A stretch of DNA of 64,000 nucleotides from Paenibacillus amylolyticus (GTDB taxonomy: Bacteria > Bacillota > Bacilli > Paenibacillales > Paenibacillaceae). The notes beneath the pieces were generated by a model. That model did no database searches, was not told where the DNA came from, and worked only from the letters and a program-made list of their open reading frames with translations. Below are positions 35,112 to 43,835 of the stretch, piece after piece. The DNA lies in contig NZ_RIAS01000006.1 of assembly GCF_003719335.1 (NCBI RefSeq), positions 248,001 through 312,000 on the forward strand, written 5' to 3'. The position numbers and the translations under genes are program-made. Each line of letters starts with the position of its first letter. Positions within the stretch are counted from its first letter, which is position 1.

Positions 35112-36092
35112 ATGGATACCTCTACACATTTTGTCATGGGCATTGGTCTGGCGGGTCTCGCTTATGTTGATCCTGTCGTTGCAACCGACCCCATGCTGGC
35201 AGCTGCCGTCATGGTGGGCACGATCGCTGGCTCCCAGGCCCCTGACATTGATACTGCACTGCGTTTTAAAAGCAACTCGCTCTATATTCGAAATCATCGG
35301 GGACTGTCCCACTCGCTGCCGCTTCTGTTGTTATGGGTGTTGCTGCTTACGGGTGTGATCGGATTGATTTTTTCAGGAGTTTCACTTGGTCATGTTGCCC
35401 TTTGGACTGCCGTAGCTGTAGGCGTACATGTCTTCACAGACTTGTTCAATACGTATGGAACACAAGCTGCCCGTCCTTTTACAGAACGCTGGATTGCGTG
35501 GAACATCATTCATATCTTTGACCCGTTCCTATTTACTACGCATGTGATTGCGATTCTATTATGGGCTTTCGATCTTATTGCACCTGCTCCGCTCTTTACT
35601 ACGCTGTATATCCTGATTGGAATATATTATATATGGCGTACAATCGCGAGGGCGCTGGTCGTTCGAAAAGTGAGACGTATGGATAACAGCCCGGAACCAG
35701 CCAAATACATTGTGATTCCAACGATTTCTTGGAGCCGCTGGCATGTTGTCAAAACGAATAAGGATGGAAGTTATGAGCTTGGTAAGATTGATGGTTCTGA
35801 GCTGACCTGGAGCCTGCATGCCACCTCGTCCACTCATGCAGCCGTTGCAGCTTCACGCAAGGCACCGGAGGTTAGTGCATTCCTCTATTTCACCTCTTAT
35901 GCTGTAGCCGAGGTAGAGGAACTTCCTGTCGGATACAAAGTTCGCTGGGCTGATGTTCGGTATCGACACCGGAAACAATATCCGTTTGTCGCTGTAGTTA
36001 TCATGGATCGCAACTTCAAAACGATCGATACCTACGTAGGCTGGCTAAGCGATGAGAAAATGGATAAAAAACTTTTATCTGCTCGCCCTTGA
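35112..36092 (+). CDS. yfhP: Metal-dependent hydrolase-like membrane protein YfhP
   Basis: Integral membrane protein of 326 residues, YdjM/YfhP family. About four spans in the first 180 residues with the conserved acidic and His residues TSTHFVMG, QAPDIDT, HRGLSHSL and HVFTDLFNTYG, which probably bind metal. The soluble C-terminal half (180-326) is beta-rich. The exact reaction is unknown; the E. coli relative YdjM belongs to the SOS regulon. RBS AAAGGAGAG precedes the ATG. Followed by a strong terminator shared with the SASP gene. Confidence 0.85.
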   Translation: MDTSTHFVMGIGLAGLAYVDPVVATDPMLAAAVMVGTIAGSQAPDIDTALRFKSNSLYIRNHRGLSHSLPLLLLWVLLLTGVIGLIFSGVSLGHVALWTAVAVGVHVFTDLFNTYGTQAARPFTERWIAWNIIHIFDPFLFTTHVIAILLWAFDLIAPAPLFTTLYILIGIYYIWRTIARALVVRKVRRMDNSPEPAKYIVIPTISWSRWHVVKTNKDGSYELGKIDGSELTWSLHATSSTHAAVAASRKAPEVSAFLYFTSYAVAEVEELPVGYKVRWADVRYRHRKQYPFVAVVIMDRNFKTIDTYVGWLSDEKMDKKLLSARP

Positions 36093-36141
36093 CGCGGACC
36101 TTGGTTGCAGGGCACAATCGTTATAGGAACGATTGCGCGGG

Positions 36142-36174
36142 AAAAGCCCGGAGCGTTATCCGCTCCGGGCTTTC
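36142..36174. terminator. Bidirectional terminator between yfhP and the first SASP gene
   Basis: AAAGCCCGGAGCG and CGCTCCGGGCTTT form a perfect 13 bp stem around a five-base loop. Confidence 0.92.
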
Positions 36175-36192
36175 ACTGCTTTGGTATATAAA

Positions 36193-36408
36193 TTATTTGC
36201 CAGACAGAGACTGCTCAGCGATTTGTACCAGACGTTTGGTGATATATCCACCCAAAGATCCAGTCTCACGGGAAGTGTAGTTACCATAGTATCCGTCTTG
36301 CGGGATAGTTACACCCAGTTCTTGTGCAGCCTCCATTTTCAATTGTTGCAGAGCTGCTGTCGCTTGAGGCACCACCAAGTTGTTAGAAGAGCGAGATCCT
36401 TGAGCCAT
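36193..36408 (-). CDS. Alpha/beta-type small acid-soluble spore protein (copy 1)
   Basis: DNA-coating spore protein of 71 residues that protects spore DNA from UV and heat and is degraded by the GPR protease at germination. It contains the SASP signatures NNLVVPQA, KMEAAQELGV (the GPR-cleavage-type segment) and GSLGGYITKRLVQIAE. AAAGGAG precedes the ATG. A sigma-G-type promoter lies upstream. It is almost identical over the core to the gene at 39677-39910. Confidence 0.96.
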   Translation of the reverse strand: MAQGSRSSNNLVVPQATAALQQLKMEAAQELGVTIPQDGYYGNYTSRETGSLGGYITKRLVQIAEQSLSGK

Positions 36409-36461
36409 ATTTAAAATCTCCTTTCAATCTGTGTCTGTAATGTATTGCAAGCTTGCAAGAT

Positions 36462-36490
36462 TATTATGGCTCGCACGCTTCAGGTTATAC
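36462..36490 (-). promoter_or_regulatory. Sigma-G-type promoter of SASP copy 1
   Basis: On the minus strand GTATA (36490-36486), then 17 bp, then CATAATA (36468-36462). This agrees with the forespore sigma-G pattern GYATR-N17/18-CATNNTA and has the same spacing as the second SASP promoter. Confidence 0.75.
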
Positions 36491-36527
36491 GAAAATTCAA
36501 TAAATTTGTACATGGAGGTTTTTCCCA

Positions 36528-36725
36528 ATGAGCAAAGGCTTATCCTTATGGTTTGCATTTTCTTCGATTGTTTTGTTAACGGTTACAGCGATTACGATTT
36601 CATACAACGGCTGGCTTGCAGCCTTGCTATTTGTTCTATCTATGGCTAATATCGTTTGGGGATTTGTCATTCGGGCGAAAAAAGAACGTCAGGAAGCCCG
36701 CTCGGCTTCCGAATCTGCTTCATAG
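36528..36725 (+). CDS. Small hypothetical membrane protein
   Basis: Protein of 65 residues with two hydrophobic segments (about 6-23 and 28-47) and a basic, then Ser/Ala/Glu-rich C-terminal tail (RAKKERQEARSASESAS). No family recognised. A clear GGAGG lies nine bases before the ATG. It is divergent from SASP copy 1; because that promoter lies within the same short gap, co-expression in sporulation is possible but not shown. Confidence 0.75.
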   Translation: MSKGLSLWFAFSSIVLLTVTAITISYNGWLAALLFVLSMANIVWGFVIRAKKERQEARSASESAS

Positions 36726-36754
36726 CCTGTTGCTATATATGAAGTTAATAAGTC

Positions 36755-36788
36755 AAAAAAAGGAGGCGGATGAATTCATCCGCCTCCT
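36755..36788 (-). terminator. Terminator of trpS, a 28 bp perfect palindrome
   Basis: Arms AGGAGGCGGATGAA and TTCATCCGCCTCCT meet at a central GAATTC, with no unpaired centre in the DNA. Preceding As become a seven-base U-run on the minus strand. Confidence 0.92.
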
Positions 36789-36861
36789 CTTCTATATTCA
36801 CATGATTAACCGTTAATGGCTTTATCCAAATAAATTGACTTAGCTGAACTCGTATTCCTAA

Positions 36862-37854
36862 TTACAGCTTACGTCTAGGAACGAAACCCATCCGCGCTTT
36901 CACCGCGTCCAGCGTCTTCGCAGCATCCTCCTCAGCACGACGTGCCGAAGTCTCTAATACATCTGCAAGCTCACCAGACTCACGAATTTCGTTGTATCTT
37001 GCTTGTAGCGGTTCAATCACAGAGACAACTACTTCGGCGAGTTCCTTTTTGAATGGGCCGTACATTTTGCCCTCGTAACGCTCAGCCACCTCATTCAGTG
37101 TCATACCCGCACATTCCGCATAAATGCTCATCAAATTGCTAACCTCTGGCTTATTCGCCGGATCATAGACAACTTCACGACCAGAATCCGTCGTTGCACG
37201 GCTAATTTTTTTACGAATGACATCCGGCGGGTCTAACAGCGCGATATAACTGCCGGCATTGGGATTGCTTTTGCTCATTTTTGAGGAAGCATCATCCAGT
37301 GACATGACACGCGCACCGACTTGTGGAATATAAGGCTCAGGAATCGTGAAATATTCTCCATAGCGATGGTTAAAGCGCCCTGCCAAATCACGAGTCAACT
37401 CCAAATGTTGTTTCTGATCTTCACCAACAGGCACGAGATCTGCATTATACAGCAAAATATCTGCAGCCATCAGAGATGGATAAACGAACAATCCGGCGCC
37501 GACAGAATCTTTGCCGGAAGATTTGTCTTTAAACTGAGTCATACGCTCCAGCTCACCCATCGAGGTTAGCGTAGTCATCAACCAGCCGAGTTCAGCATGC
37601 TGTGGTACGTGAGATTGCAGAAATACGTTTGATTTGCTCGGATCAATTCCGGCCGCGATGAACAAAGCGGCTACAGCCTCGGACTGCTCACGCAGCGCTG
37701 CTGGCTCTTGTGGTACTGTGATAGCGTGAAGGTCTACAACCATAAAATGACATTTGTAGTCATGTTGTAATTTCACAAAATTTTTAATCGCACCAATGTA
37801 ATTACCCAGTGTAAGCTTACCGCTGGGCTGAATGCCTGATAATACGGTTTTCAT
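36862..37854 (-). CDS. trpS: Tryptophan-tRNA ligase
   Basis: Class I aminoacyl-tRNA synthetase of 330 residues that charges tRNA-Trp. The HIGH-type motif is the PSGKLTLGNYIG segment, with KMSKS exactly in SKMSKSNPNAG. Full family length. It is preceded by a T-box leader with a UGG specifier and followed by a terminator, so it is a monocistronic unit induced by uncharged tRNA-Trp. Confidence 0.97.
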   Translation of the reverse strand: MKTVLSGIQPSGKLTLGNYIGAIKNFVKLQHDYKCHFMVVDLHAITVPQEPAALREQSEAVAALFIAAGIDPSKSNVFLQSHVPQHAELGWLMTTLTSMGELERMTQFKDKSSGKDSVGAGLFVYPSLMAADILLYNADLVPVGEDQKQHLELTRDLAGRFNHRYGEYFTIPEPYIPQVGARVMSLDDASSKMSKSNPNAGSYIALLDPPDVIRKKISRATTDSGREVVYDPANKPEVSNLMSIYAECAGMTLNEVAERYEGKMYGPFKKELAEVVVSVIEPLQARYNEIRESGELADVLETSARRAEEDAAKTLDAVKARMGFVPRRKL

Positions 37855-37962
37855 ATCCCAATACGCCTCCCTAATTCACATAATCTAGAATTTTAAACTT
37901 TGCTCTTCTTTCTTCTTAACTTCTGACACCTGAACACGAAGCATATTCGCTCTCTGCGAACG

Positions 37963-38245
37963 CAAAAAAGCCCCACATCCGCAAGGGACGTGAGACCGTG
38001 GTGCCACCCTTATTCGCTCTCCACTCCGCTGCCCTCATATGCAGGGATATAGCAGGAAGAAAAGCCTTCATTGTTCCGTAACGTGGAATAACCGGCATAA
38101 CCTACTGAGATCTCCCTGCATAAGCTCGATCTGTTCAGCTATACACTCAAGGGTCCATTCAAAAAAGAGTTCACACCAGTTCACATCAACCACTGGCTTT
38201 CTGAAGAGATTACTCCTTGCCTACTTGTCCCCGTCATCGCTTTGA
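37963..38245 (-). promoter_or_regulatory. T-box leader of trpS (tRNA-Trp responsive)
   Basis: The T-box sequence AGGGTGGCACCACGG is present on the minus strand at 38010-37996. A terminator with U-run follows at about 37963-37990 (CACGTCC/GGATGTG arms). Upstream, Stem I ends in GAATGGACC, placing a UGG Trp specifier at 38157-38155. Uncharged tRNA-Trp would pair with the specifier and the T-box and prevent termination. Confidence 0.93.
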
Positions 38246-38494
38246 TATCATTCAATTCATAAAAACCTTTTAGACTTCCATCTTAATGCGCATAAGCCTG
38301 AATGTCAAAATGGAATGAGTTTTTTTTCGCGAAGCTTGAAAATCTGTTATGATGGTATTGCTTATCCTGTTATGGCTGTGAAGCGGATTGCAGGATGTCT
38401 CAACAAGTTGGCATGATCACAATGACACGCCTGCAGCAGTTCAGCAAGCAAAACTGCATGCAGACAGATTTCAAGTGGGAAAAGGAGCATCGAT
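38246..38494 (+). promoter_or_regulatory. Upstream region of the epimerase gene
   Basis: No gene. An extended -10-like element TGTTATGAT lies near 38346-38354, without a good -35. The region separates the divergent trpS leader and epimerase gene. Confidence 0.35.
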
Positions 38495-39472
38495 ATGAAA
38501 CAAGTGACCAAAGGTCAATGGAATGGTTACGACACGTATATCCTACATAGCCGTGAATTGGAAATCACCCTGCTGCCTCGTCTGGGAAATAACATCATCT
38601 CGATTCGCGATTTGGTGCAGAACCGGGATATCGTTCGTCGCCCGGACGAAAACGATCTGGCTTTCTATTTGCAGAAGCCCTATCATTTTGGAGTCCCGTT
38701 GCTCATACCGCCAGGACGTATCCATCAGGGACAATTCGAGTATGAAGGTGTACGTTATCAGTTCGATCAGAATACGGCGAATGGCAACCATATTCACGGT
38801 CTCCATCGCAGCCAGTCCTGGTGTGTCAGTGATATTGAAGAAGATGAAGATGGCTGTGCAATCACTACCGAATTATTAACCGAAAATGAAAAGCATTGGA
38901 TGGAACAATTCCCTATTCCTCTGAAACTTGAAATGACATTCAGTTTAAAAAATGCTGTACTGACCCAGCGACTGCGTGTCACCAATTTAAGTTCAACACC
39001 TGCTCCCTTCGGAATGGGATATCATACATGGTTTTTGCTCGACGGTAAGCCTGCTGACTGGACATTGCAGCTGCCTGTCTCCGGATTGTATGCTCAAAAT
39101 GATGAGCAGTTACCAACAGGCGAACTACAAACATTGCATAATGAATGGTCCTCTATCGGTGAAGGAATTAGCATGCAGGGACGAGACTGGGATACGTTGC
39201 TTCGCGCTGCGGAAGGTCAACCTGCAGTGGCTCATTTGCGGAGAAAAGATGGCTATACACTGAAATATTCAGTGGATGAAGCTTTTTTCAAACACTGGGT
39301 GTTGTATACCAAAGGAGAATCCGATCAATTCTTGTGTATCGAACCTTATACCTGGTTGCCGGATGCGCCGAATCTGAAATTGACTGCTGACGTAACCGGA
39401 CTGATTCGTCTCGAACCAGAGCAACCTGTAGAGTTGTTCACCCATATCGAGGTTGTTCCCCCGATCGACTAA
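38495..39472 (+). CDS. Aldose 1-epimerase family protein
   Basis: Galactose-mutarotase-fold protein of 325 residues, likely interconverting the anomers of an aldose or acting on a phosphorylated sugar. Expected catalytic residues: His in NHIHGLHR, His in GYHTWF and Glu in CIEPYTW. AAAAGGAG precedes the ATG. It is monocistronic with its own terminator, and no sugar transporter is nearby, so the substrate cannot be told. Confidence 0.88.
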   Translation: MKQVTKGQWNGYDTYILHSRELEITLLPRLGNNIISIRDLVQNRDIVRRPDENDLAFYLQKPYHFGVPLLIPPGRIHQGQFEYEGVRYQFDQNTANGNHIHGLHRSQSWCVSDIEEDEDGCAITTELLTENEKHWMEQFPIPLKLEMTFSLKNAVLTQRLRVTNLSSTPAPFGMGYHTWFLLDGKPADWTLQLPVSGLYAQNDEQLPTGELQTLHNEWSSIGEGISMQGRDWDTLLRAAEGQPAVAHLRRKDGYTLKYSVDEAFFKHWVLYTKGESDQFLCIEPYTWLPDAPNLKLTADVTGLIRLEPEQPVELFTHIEVVPPID

Positions 39473-39534
39473 ACAAGACTTCTTTTTAGGATAGTTGAAT
39501 GACCTCAACTTTTGCTATTCTCGCATGGAGACAA

Positions 39535-39565
39535 AAAAAGCCGATCCGCACTGGATCGGCTTTTT
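39535..39565 (+). terminator. Terminator of the epimerase gene
   Basis: AAAAAGCCGATCC and GGATCGGCTTTTT form a perfect 13 bp stem with a five-base loop. Confidence 0.92.
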
Positions 39566-39617
39566 GAGTTGACATGCCTTCGTTTGATTATCCATATATT
39601 CCCTTACGCCATATCAT

Positions 39618-39646
39618 GTATATTTCCTCATTCTCGATCCATACTA
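39618..39646 (+). promoter_or_regulatory. Sigma-G-type promoter of SASP copy 2
   Basis: GTATA (39618-39622), 17 bp, CATACTA (39640-39646), a full match to the sigma-G -10 consensus, 31 bp before the start codon. Confidence 0.82.
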
Positions 39647-39676
39647 ACATCACTAACCCACAAGGAGGTGAGACAT

Positions 39677-39910
39677 ATGTACGGAAGCCAAAACCAAGGT
39701 GGCGGAAGCCGCTCCAACAATCTGGTTGTGCCTCAAGCAAACGCAGCATTGCAACAACTGAAAATGGAAGCTGCGCAAGAGCTGGGTGTAACAATTCCTC
39801 AAGATGGTTACTACGGTAACTATACTTCCCGTGAGACTGGATCTCTGGGTGGATATATCACTAAACGTCTGGTACAAATCGCTGAGCAGCAATTATCGGG
39901 TCGTTCGTAA
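39677..39910 (+). CDS. Alpha/beta-type small acid-soluble spore protein (copy 2)
   Basis: Spore DNA-binding protein of 77 residues. From SNNLVVPQ onward it matches copy 1 at nearly every position (KMEAAQELGV, GGYITKRLVQIAE). The N-terminus is longer and Gly/Gln-rich (MYGSQNQGGG). The ATG at 39677 follows AAGGAGGTGAGACAT; a longer frame from 39512 starts inside the epimerase terminator region and is not credible. Confidence 0.96.
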   Translation: MYGSQNQGGGSRSNNLVVPQANAALQQLKMEAAQELGVTIPQDGYYGNYTSRETGSLGGYITKRLVQIAEQQLSGRS

Positions 39911-40034
39911 GCTCGTAATTATTGCTTGAGTGTTGCTGAAAATGATGGCGGCCTTCTTCGGAAGTGCCGCTTTATTTCTATTTGTACTAAACATGTGTAT
40001 AAACTAAACGATATCATTCTCTGGTTTTTCTCAA

Positions 40035-40445
40035 TCATGAGCCAGATCCCATACCCGAATCCAGATATGTATTCGTTCTAGGATAGCGAATCATCAGGTT
40101 CGCCATGTTGTAATTGGATTCCATCGTCGCATCGATCATAATCATGCCTTGTCTGACGGTAAAGTCATAGCTTATTTCGCCGTGTGTCCAATTACGCTTA
40201 AATTTCAGAGTCTCCAATGCCATGGCGCGGAAGGAAGTACGTTGCGCATGATTAAGTCCCTCAACCTCCATTTCCATTCGTCCATCTTTACCCGTTATCG
40301 GATTATGTCGAATTCCAAATTTCCCAATAACGTTATTTCGTATTTGCACAAAAACCACTCCTGAATTTAATCCTGACAGCTCCTGATCAAGCTCTTTGAA
40401 TACCAAATCTAACTGTCTTGCTAATGAAAGTTGCTCCGTTTTCAC
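40035..40445 (-). CDS. Hypothetical protein, 136 residues
   Basis: Cytoplasmic protein that I do not recognise. An N-terminal helical stretch (LARQLDLVFKELDQELSGL) is followed by a probably alpha/beta region (GVVFVQIRNNVIGKFGIRHNPI, ISYDFTVRQGMIMIDATMESNYNMANLM) and a Gly/Ser tail. No signal peptide or membrane span. A GGAGG lies about nine bases before the ATG. It is monocistronic, between a SASP gene and pepF. Confidence 0.75.
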   Translation of the reverse strand: MKTEQLSLARQLDLVFKELDQELSGLNSGVVFVQIRNNVIGKFGIRHNPITGKDGRMEMEVEGLNHAQRTSFRAMALETLKFKRNWTHGEISYDFTVRQGMIMIDATMESNYNMANLMIRYPRTNTYLDSGMGSGS

Positions 40446-40659
40446 GTTAACACTCCTCCTAATATGCTTTTAGTCCTATACAGCAAGGACTTACGACTCA
40501 TTATATGACATCATATGTCCTTACTCAACAAATATAAACATTTTTGGGTAATTATCCCTATATTTTGCGCAATTAATTGCCACCACTCCTCCTTAAACCG
40601 AGTTTTTTCATTTATTTACGACAAAAAATACAATCCACTTAAAAGAAGCATCACAAAAT

Positions 40660-40707
40660 AAAAGAAGCCATAATAGATGTCTTTCAGACAATTCATTATG
40701 GCTTCTC
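40660..40707 (-). terminator. Terminator of pepF
   Basis: AGAAGCCATAAT and ATTATGGCTTCT form a perfect 12 bp stem, with a further TGTCT/AGACA stem inside; a U-rich tract follows on the minus strand. Confidence 0.88.
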
Positions 40708-40732
40708 TTTTTATGGAAATAAGTTGGCAACA

Positions 40733-42532
40733 CTATTTTACATCTGAGGTCATCTCTAAAAATTGCTCAATATCGGCAATAACTAAATCCGCAGCATTTT
40801 GCCAGAAGTCCGGCTGCGTCAGATCTGTATTCAGATGTTTCTGAGCTAATTCCTCCACAGTCATTCGTCCAGTATCACGCAGCAAATCATCATATTTCCC
40901 CGCAAAAGCGGTACCTTCTTGCTGCGCACGATCATAGATTCCCGCACTAAACATGTATCCGAAGGTATACGGGAAATTATAGAAAGGTACACCTGTCAGA
41001 TAGAAATGCAGCTTCGATGCCCAGAAATGAGGATGATTTGACGCAAGAACGCCGCAGTAAGCCTCTTCTTGAGCCTCTACCATTAATCTGCTCAACTCGT
41101 CGGCACTTACCAGGCCCTTCTTACGTTGCTCATAGAAACGATTCTCAAACAGGAAACGGGCATGAATGTTCATAAAAAACGCAACACTACGCTGTATTTT
41201 ATCTTCAAGCAACGCGAGCTTCTCCTGCTCATCACTTGCGGTATGCACTAATGCATCGGCAACGATCATCTCTGCGAATGTAGAAGCCGTCTCAGCTACA
41301 TTCATCGCGTAACGCTGATTCAATGCAGGTAGTTCTTCCATGATATGCTGGTGGTATCCATGACCAAGTTCGTGCGCGAGTGTGGATACATTCGACGCCG
41401 TTCCAGAGAAGGTCATAAAGATCCGAGTCGCTTTACTCAGCGGCAATGAGGTGCAGAAGCCCCCTGGGCGTTTGCCTGGGCGATCCTCAGCTTCAATCCA
41501 TCGTTTCTCAAAAGCCATCTCTGCAAAGCTCGACAGTTTAGGACTGAACTTGGCAAATTGCTCCACGATTGTCTGAGCTGCCCCGTCATACGTTACTTTT
41601 CCAACAGACTTGCCCACCGGTGCTTCTACATCACTCCAGCTTAGCTTATCAACACCCAGCAATTGGGCTTTTCGCTCCAAATACTGTACAAGTACCGGCT
41701 TTGCTCCGTTGATGACCTCCCACATCGTATCCAGCGTTTGGCGTGACATCCGGTTGATGGAGAGAGGTTCCTTCAAGATATCATGCCAGCCACGCTTCTC
41801 ATACAATTTCAGACGGAAACCCGCGAGATGGTTCAACGTGTCTGCGCAGTAATCCTCCACATCTGTCCAGGCCTGCTCCCATGACGCAAATACCTGCTCA
41901 CGTACTTCACGATCACTGTCACTAAGCTTGTTAGCAGCCTGTCCTGCGGACAGCATAACCGTCTCCCCATCCTGTTCAAACGGGATATTTACTTTACTTA
42001 CAATTGTATTGTAGAATTTGCCCCAACCATGATAACCATCCACAGCGAGATCCAGAGCAAGCCCCTCCAGCTCCGGTGACAATTTTTCTTTCGCTTGTCT
42101 ACGACTTTCATTTAACACGAAGGACAATGGTTGGATTTCCGGAAGTTCAAGCCACTCCGTCCATACATCCTCTGGCATCTGGCTAAGCGTATTGTCGAAT
42201 TTGGATTTACTGCTGTTCAGCATCGCTGCAATGGAACTTACAGTCCCTTGAAGCTGAGCCGCTTTCTTATCTTGCTGATTTTGAGCGGACAGACAGGATA
42301 CGAACGCAGACCCTTCAGAGATTCGAACATAACAACGCTGCAACAGTTCAAGAATAGGGTCAAAGACCTCAGTATCTTTCAATGTTGCTGGAGCCGCCGT
42401 TTGATTCAATGTTTCTTGCAGCTTTCGCACATCCGTTTCCAGTTCATTCAGATATGCGGCGAATGCTTCGGAAGAAGAACCTCCACTAAAGATGGACTCC
42501 AGATCCCATACAGGATGTAATGGCATTTTCAT
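40733..42532 (-). CDS. pepF: Oligoendopeptidase F (peptidase family M3)
   Basis: Cytoplasmic zinc metallopeptidase of 599 residues that cleaves short peptides. The zinc site is HELGH at 387-391, with a downstream Glu in the ETASTFAEM region as third ligand. Length and the C-terminal segment (YNFPYTFGYMFSAGIYD) fit the PepF group. RBS AAAGAGGTG precedes the ATG. It is monocistronic and divergent from the yycC pair. Confidence 0.95.
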   Translation of the reverse strand: MKMPLHPVWDLESIFSGGSSSEAFAAYLNELETDVRKLQETLNQTAAPATLKDTEVFDPILELLQRCYVRISEGSAFVSCLSAQNQQDKKAAQLQGTVSSIAAMLNSSKSKFDNTLSQMPEDVWTEWLELPEIQPLSFVLNESRRQAKEKLSPELEGLALDLAVDGYHGWGKFYNTIVSKVNIPFEQDGETVMLSAGQAANKLSDSDREVREQVFASWEQAWTDVEDYCADTLNHLAGFRLKLYEKRGWHDILKEPLSINRMSRQTLDTMWEVINGAKPVLVQYLERKAQLLGVDKLSWSDVEAPVGKSVGKVTYDGAAQTIVEQFAKFSPKLSSFAEMAFEKRWIEAEDRPGKRPGGFCTSLPLSKATRIFMTFSGTASNVSTLAHELGHGYHQHIMEELPALNQRYAMNVAETASTFAEMIVADALVHTASDEQEKLALLEDKIQRSVAFFMNIHARFLFENRFYEQRKKGLVSADELSRLMVEAQEEAYCGVLASNHPHFWASKLHFYLTGVPFYNFPYTFGYMFSAGIYDRAQQEGTAFAGKYDDLLRDTGRMTVEELAQKHLNTDLTQPDFWQNAADLVIADIEQFLEMTSDVK

Positions 42533-42599
42533 CTAATAAGGCACCTCTTTCTATAGATTCGGGTGAATTGAATTAAAAACTGGTTTTATACGCAACGTA

Positions 42600-42614
42600 T
42601 CTCTATACTAGAGA
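42600..42614 (+). promoter_or_regulatory. Palindrome overlapping the likely -10 of the yycC pair
   Basis: TCTCTATACTAGAGA has perfect 6 bp arms around TAC and contains TATACT, a -10-like hexamer, 33 bp before the yycC start. Repressor binding here would block transcription. Confidence 0.45.
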
Positions 42615-42646
42615 AATAATGAGCAACTTTTTCAGGAGGTAAGTGT

Positions 42647-42817
42647 ATGAAACCTTTACAAGTATCGGCTGAGACAGCCGTCAAATTAGCAGCATCTCTG
42701 GGCGTGCCTCTGGAACATTTAATGCATATGCCCCAACATATTCTCATGCAGAAGATTGCAGAACTGGCCAAGGAAGAGGCAGCTAAACCTTCAGATCAGG
42801 AAGACAAGTCCGAATGA
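42647..42817 (+). CDS. yycC: YycC-like small protein
   Basis: Protein of 56 residues. The pattern KPLQVSAETAVKLAASLGV followed by PLEHLMHMPQHILMQKIAEL matches the Bacillus YycC family, whose function is unknown. AGGAGG lies seven bases before the ATG. Its stop codon overlaps the start of the next gene (ATGA), so the pair is translationally coupled. The short Lys/Asp/Glu tail is variable. Confidence 0.85.
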   Translation: MKPLQVSAETAVKLAASLGVPLEHLMHMPQHILMQKIAELAKEEAAKPSDQEDKSE

Positions 42818-43044
42818 TTCCTTTCGAGAACAGTTGGCCATACGATGTCATTATGGGGGATATCTATGTACAGCAATGCCCTTTTTGCGGTGCAAACAAT
42901 GTGCTGCTTCCCCTCAAACCCAAGGAACTCATCCGTATCCGTGAAGGAAAAAAGAAATTGCTTGTCTTTCCCTGCTGCAATAGCAGCATGACCGTCATTG
43001 ACACCGATAACGATTACCTGTTGTCCAGTCGTCCAGTTCGATAA
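42814..43044 (+). CDS. Small zinc-ribbon-like protein coupled to yycC
   Basis: Protein of 76 residues with CPFCG near residue 22 and FPCCN near residue 53: four cysteines in two pairs, probably one zinc site. The middle is basic (KPKELIRIREGKKKL). No known function. The start overlaps the yycC stop by four bases, with no independent RBS, which supports coupling and shared control. A hairpin at 43066-43089 may end the transcript. Confidence 0.8.
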   Translation: MIPFENSWPYDVIMGDIYVQQCPFCGANNVLLPLKPKELIRIREGKKKLLVFPCCNSSMTVIDTDNDYLLSSRPVR

Positions 43045-43061
43045 ATACGCCTGCAATAAAC

Positions 43062-43802
43062 TTAGAGAGGGCTGCGCTTCGCAGCCTCTTTGTCTGCTTC
43101 CAGCATCTCTTGAGGCAGCTCCATTTTTCCTGATATCATCTGTTCGCGTAGCAACGCCCATTGTTCTCTGGACGCACGAATCATCGCCGCATCTGTAATG
43201 CGCTTGTCATGAATGACTCTGCCGAACCATTGAACCGCTTCATGAAACTTTCCTACTCTGCGATTCAGTTCTCCAAGCAGATACAGCAACTTGGCCTCAT
43301 TACCGCCTGTTCCTTCCCGTTCAAACACCTTGATATAAGCCTCCAGGCTGAATTCGAGAAAACGATGTTCCTGTGTTTGATCTTCCATATACCGATACAA
43401 CCAGGCAATATGATGCAACAGGCCAGCAACGACACGATCCTTTTCCTGAATCACCTGAGCACACAGCAGACCCAATTTGTACGTAGCAAGTGCCTGTTCC
43501 AAATTTCTTGCTCCACTATAATCTCGCTTAACCCAGCGATTCCCGATCTGCTCAATGAACGCCTTGCGCTGCATCTCATTGAGATTAGCTGAAGAATTTT
43601 CGGTAGAGGCGAATCCACACGAAGGACAGATTCGGACAACATAAAAATCTGGATTTTCCTGTTTGTAATAAGCACAAAAATCAGAATCTGTTCGGTAAGG
43701 CCGTTTCAAGCTCGGTCTTACTCGTGACGTTTCAAATTCATTCTCGCAGTAATGACATGTCACCTTCACCTTATACAGCGGCTCTAATTCCACTTGTTCC
43801 AT
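43062..43802 (-). CDS. DUF2225 family protein
   Basis: Cytoplasmic protein of 246 residues. Two cysteine pairs, CHYC (about 17-20) and CPSC (about 59-62), form a probable zinc site. The rest is a run of helices in tetratricopeptide-like style (YKLGLLCAQVI, LLYLLGELNRRVGKFHEAVQWFG). The family is common in spore formers; function unknown. AGGGATGG overlaps the spacing before the ATG. Its 3' end is convergent with the zinc-ribbon gene and contains a hairpin within the coding sequence. Confidence 0.85.
   Translation of the reverse strand: MEQVELEPLYKVKVTCHYCENEFETSRVRPSLKRPYRTDSDFCAYYKQENPDFYVVRICPSCGFASTENSSANLNEMQRKAFIEQIGNRWVKRDYSGARNLEQALATYKLGLLCAQVIQEKDRVVAGLLHHIAWLYRYMEDQTQEHRFLEFSLEAYIKVFEREGTGGNEAKLLYLLGELNRRVGKFHEAVQWFGRVIHDKRITDAAMIRASREQWALLREQMISGKMELPQEMLEADKEAAKRSPL
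43066..43089 (+). terminator. Hairpin inside the 3' end of the DUF2225 gene
   Basis: AGAGG and CTGC pair with GCAG and CCTCT around loop GCTTC. It lies 20 bp after the zinc-ribbon stop codon and within the last codons of the convergent gene. The T-run is weak. Confidence 0.5.
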
Positions 43803-43835
43803 CCCTCTCCCGTAAGGCTTGTCGTATATTTGGAA

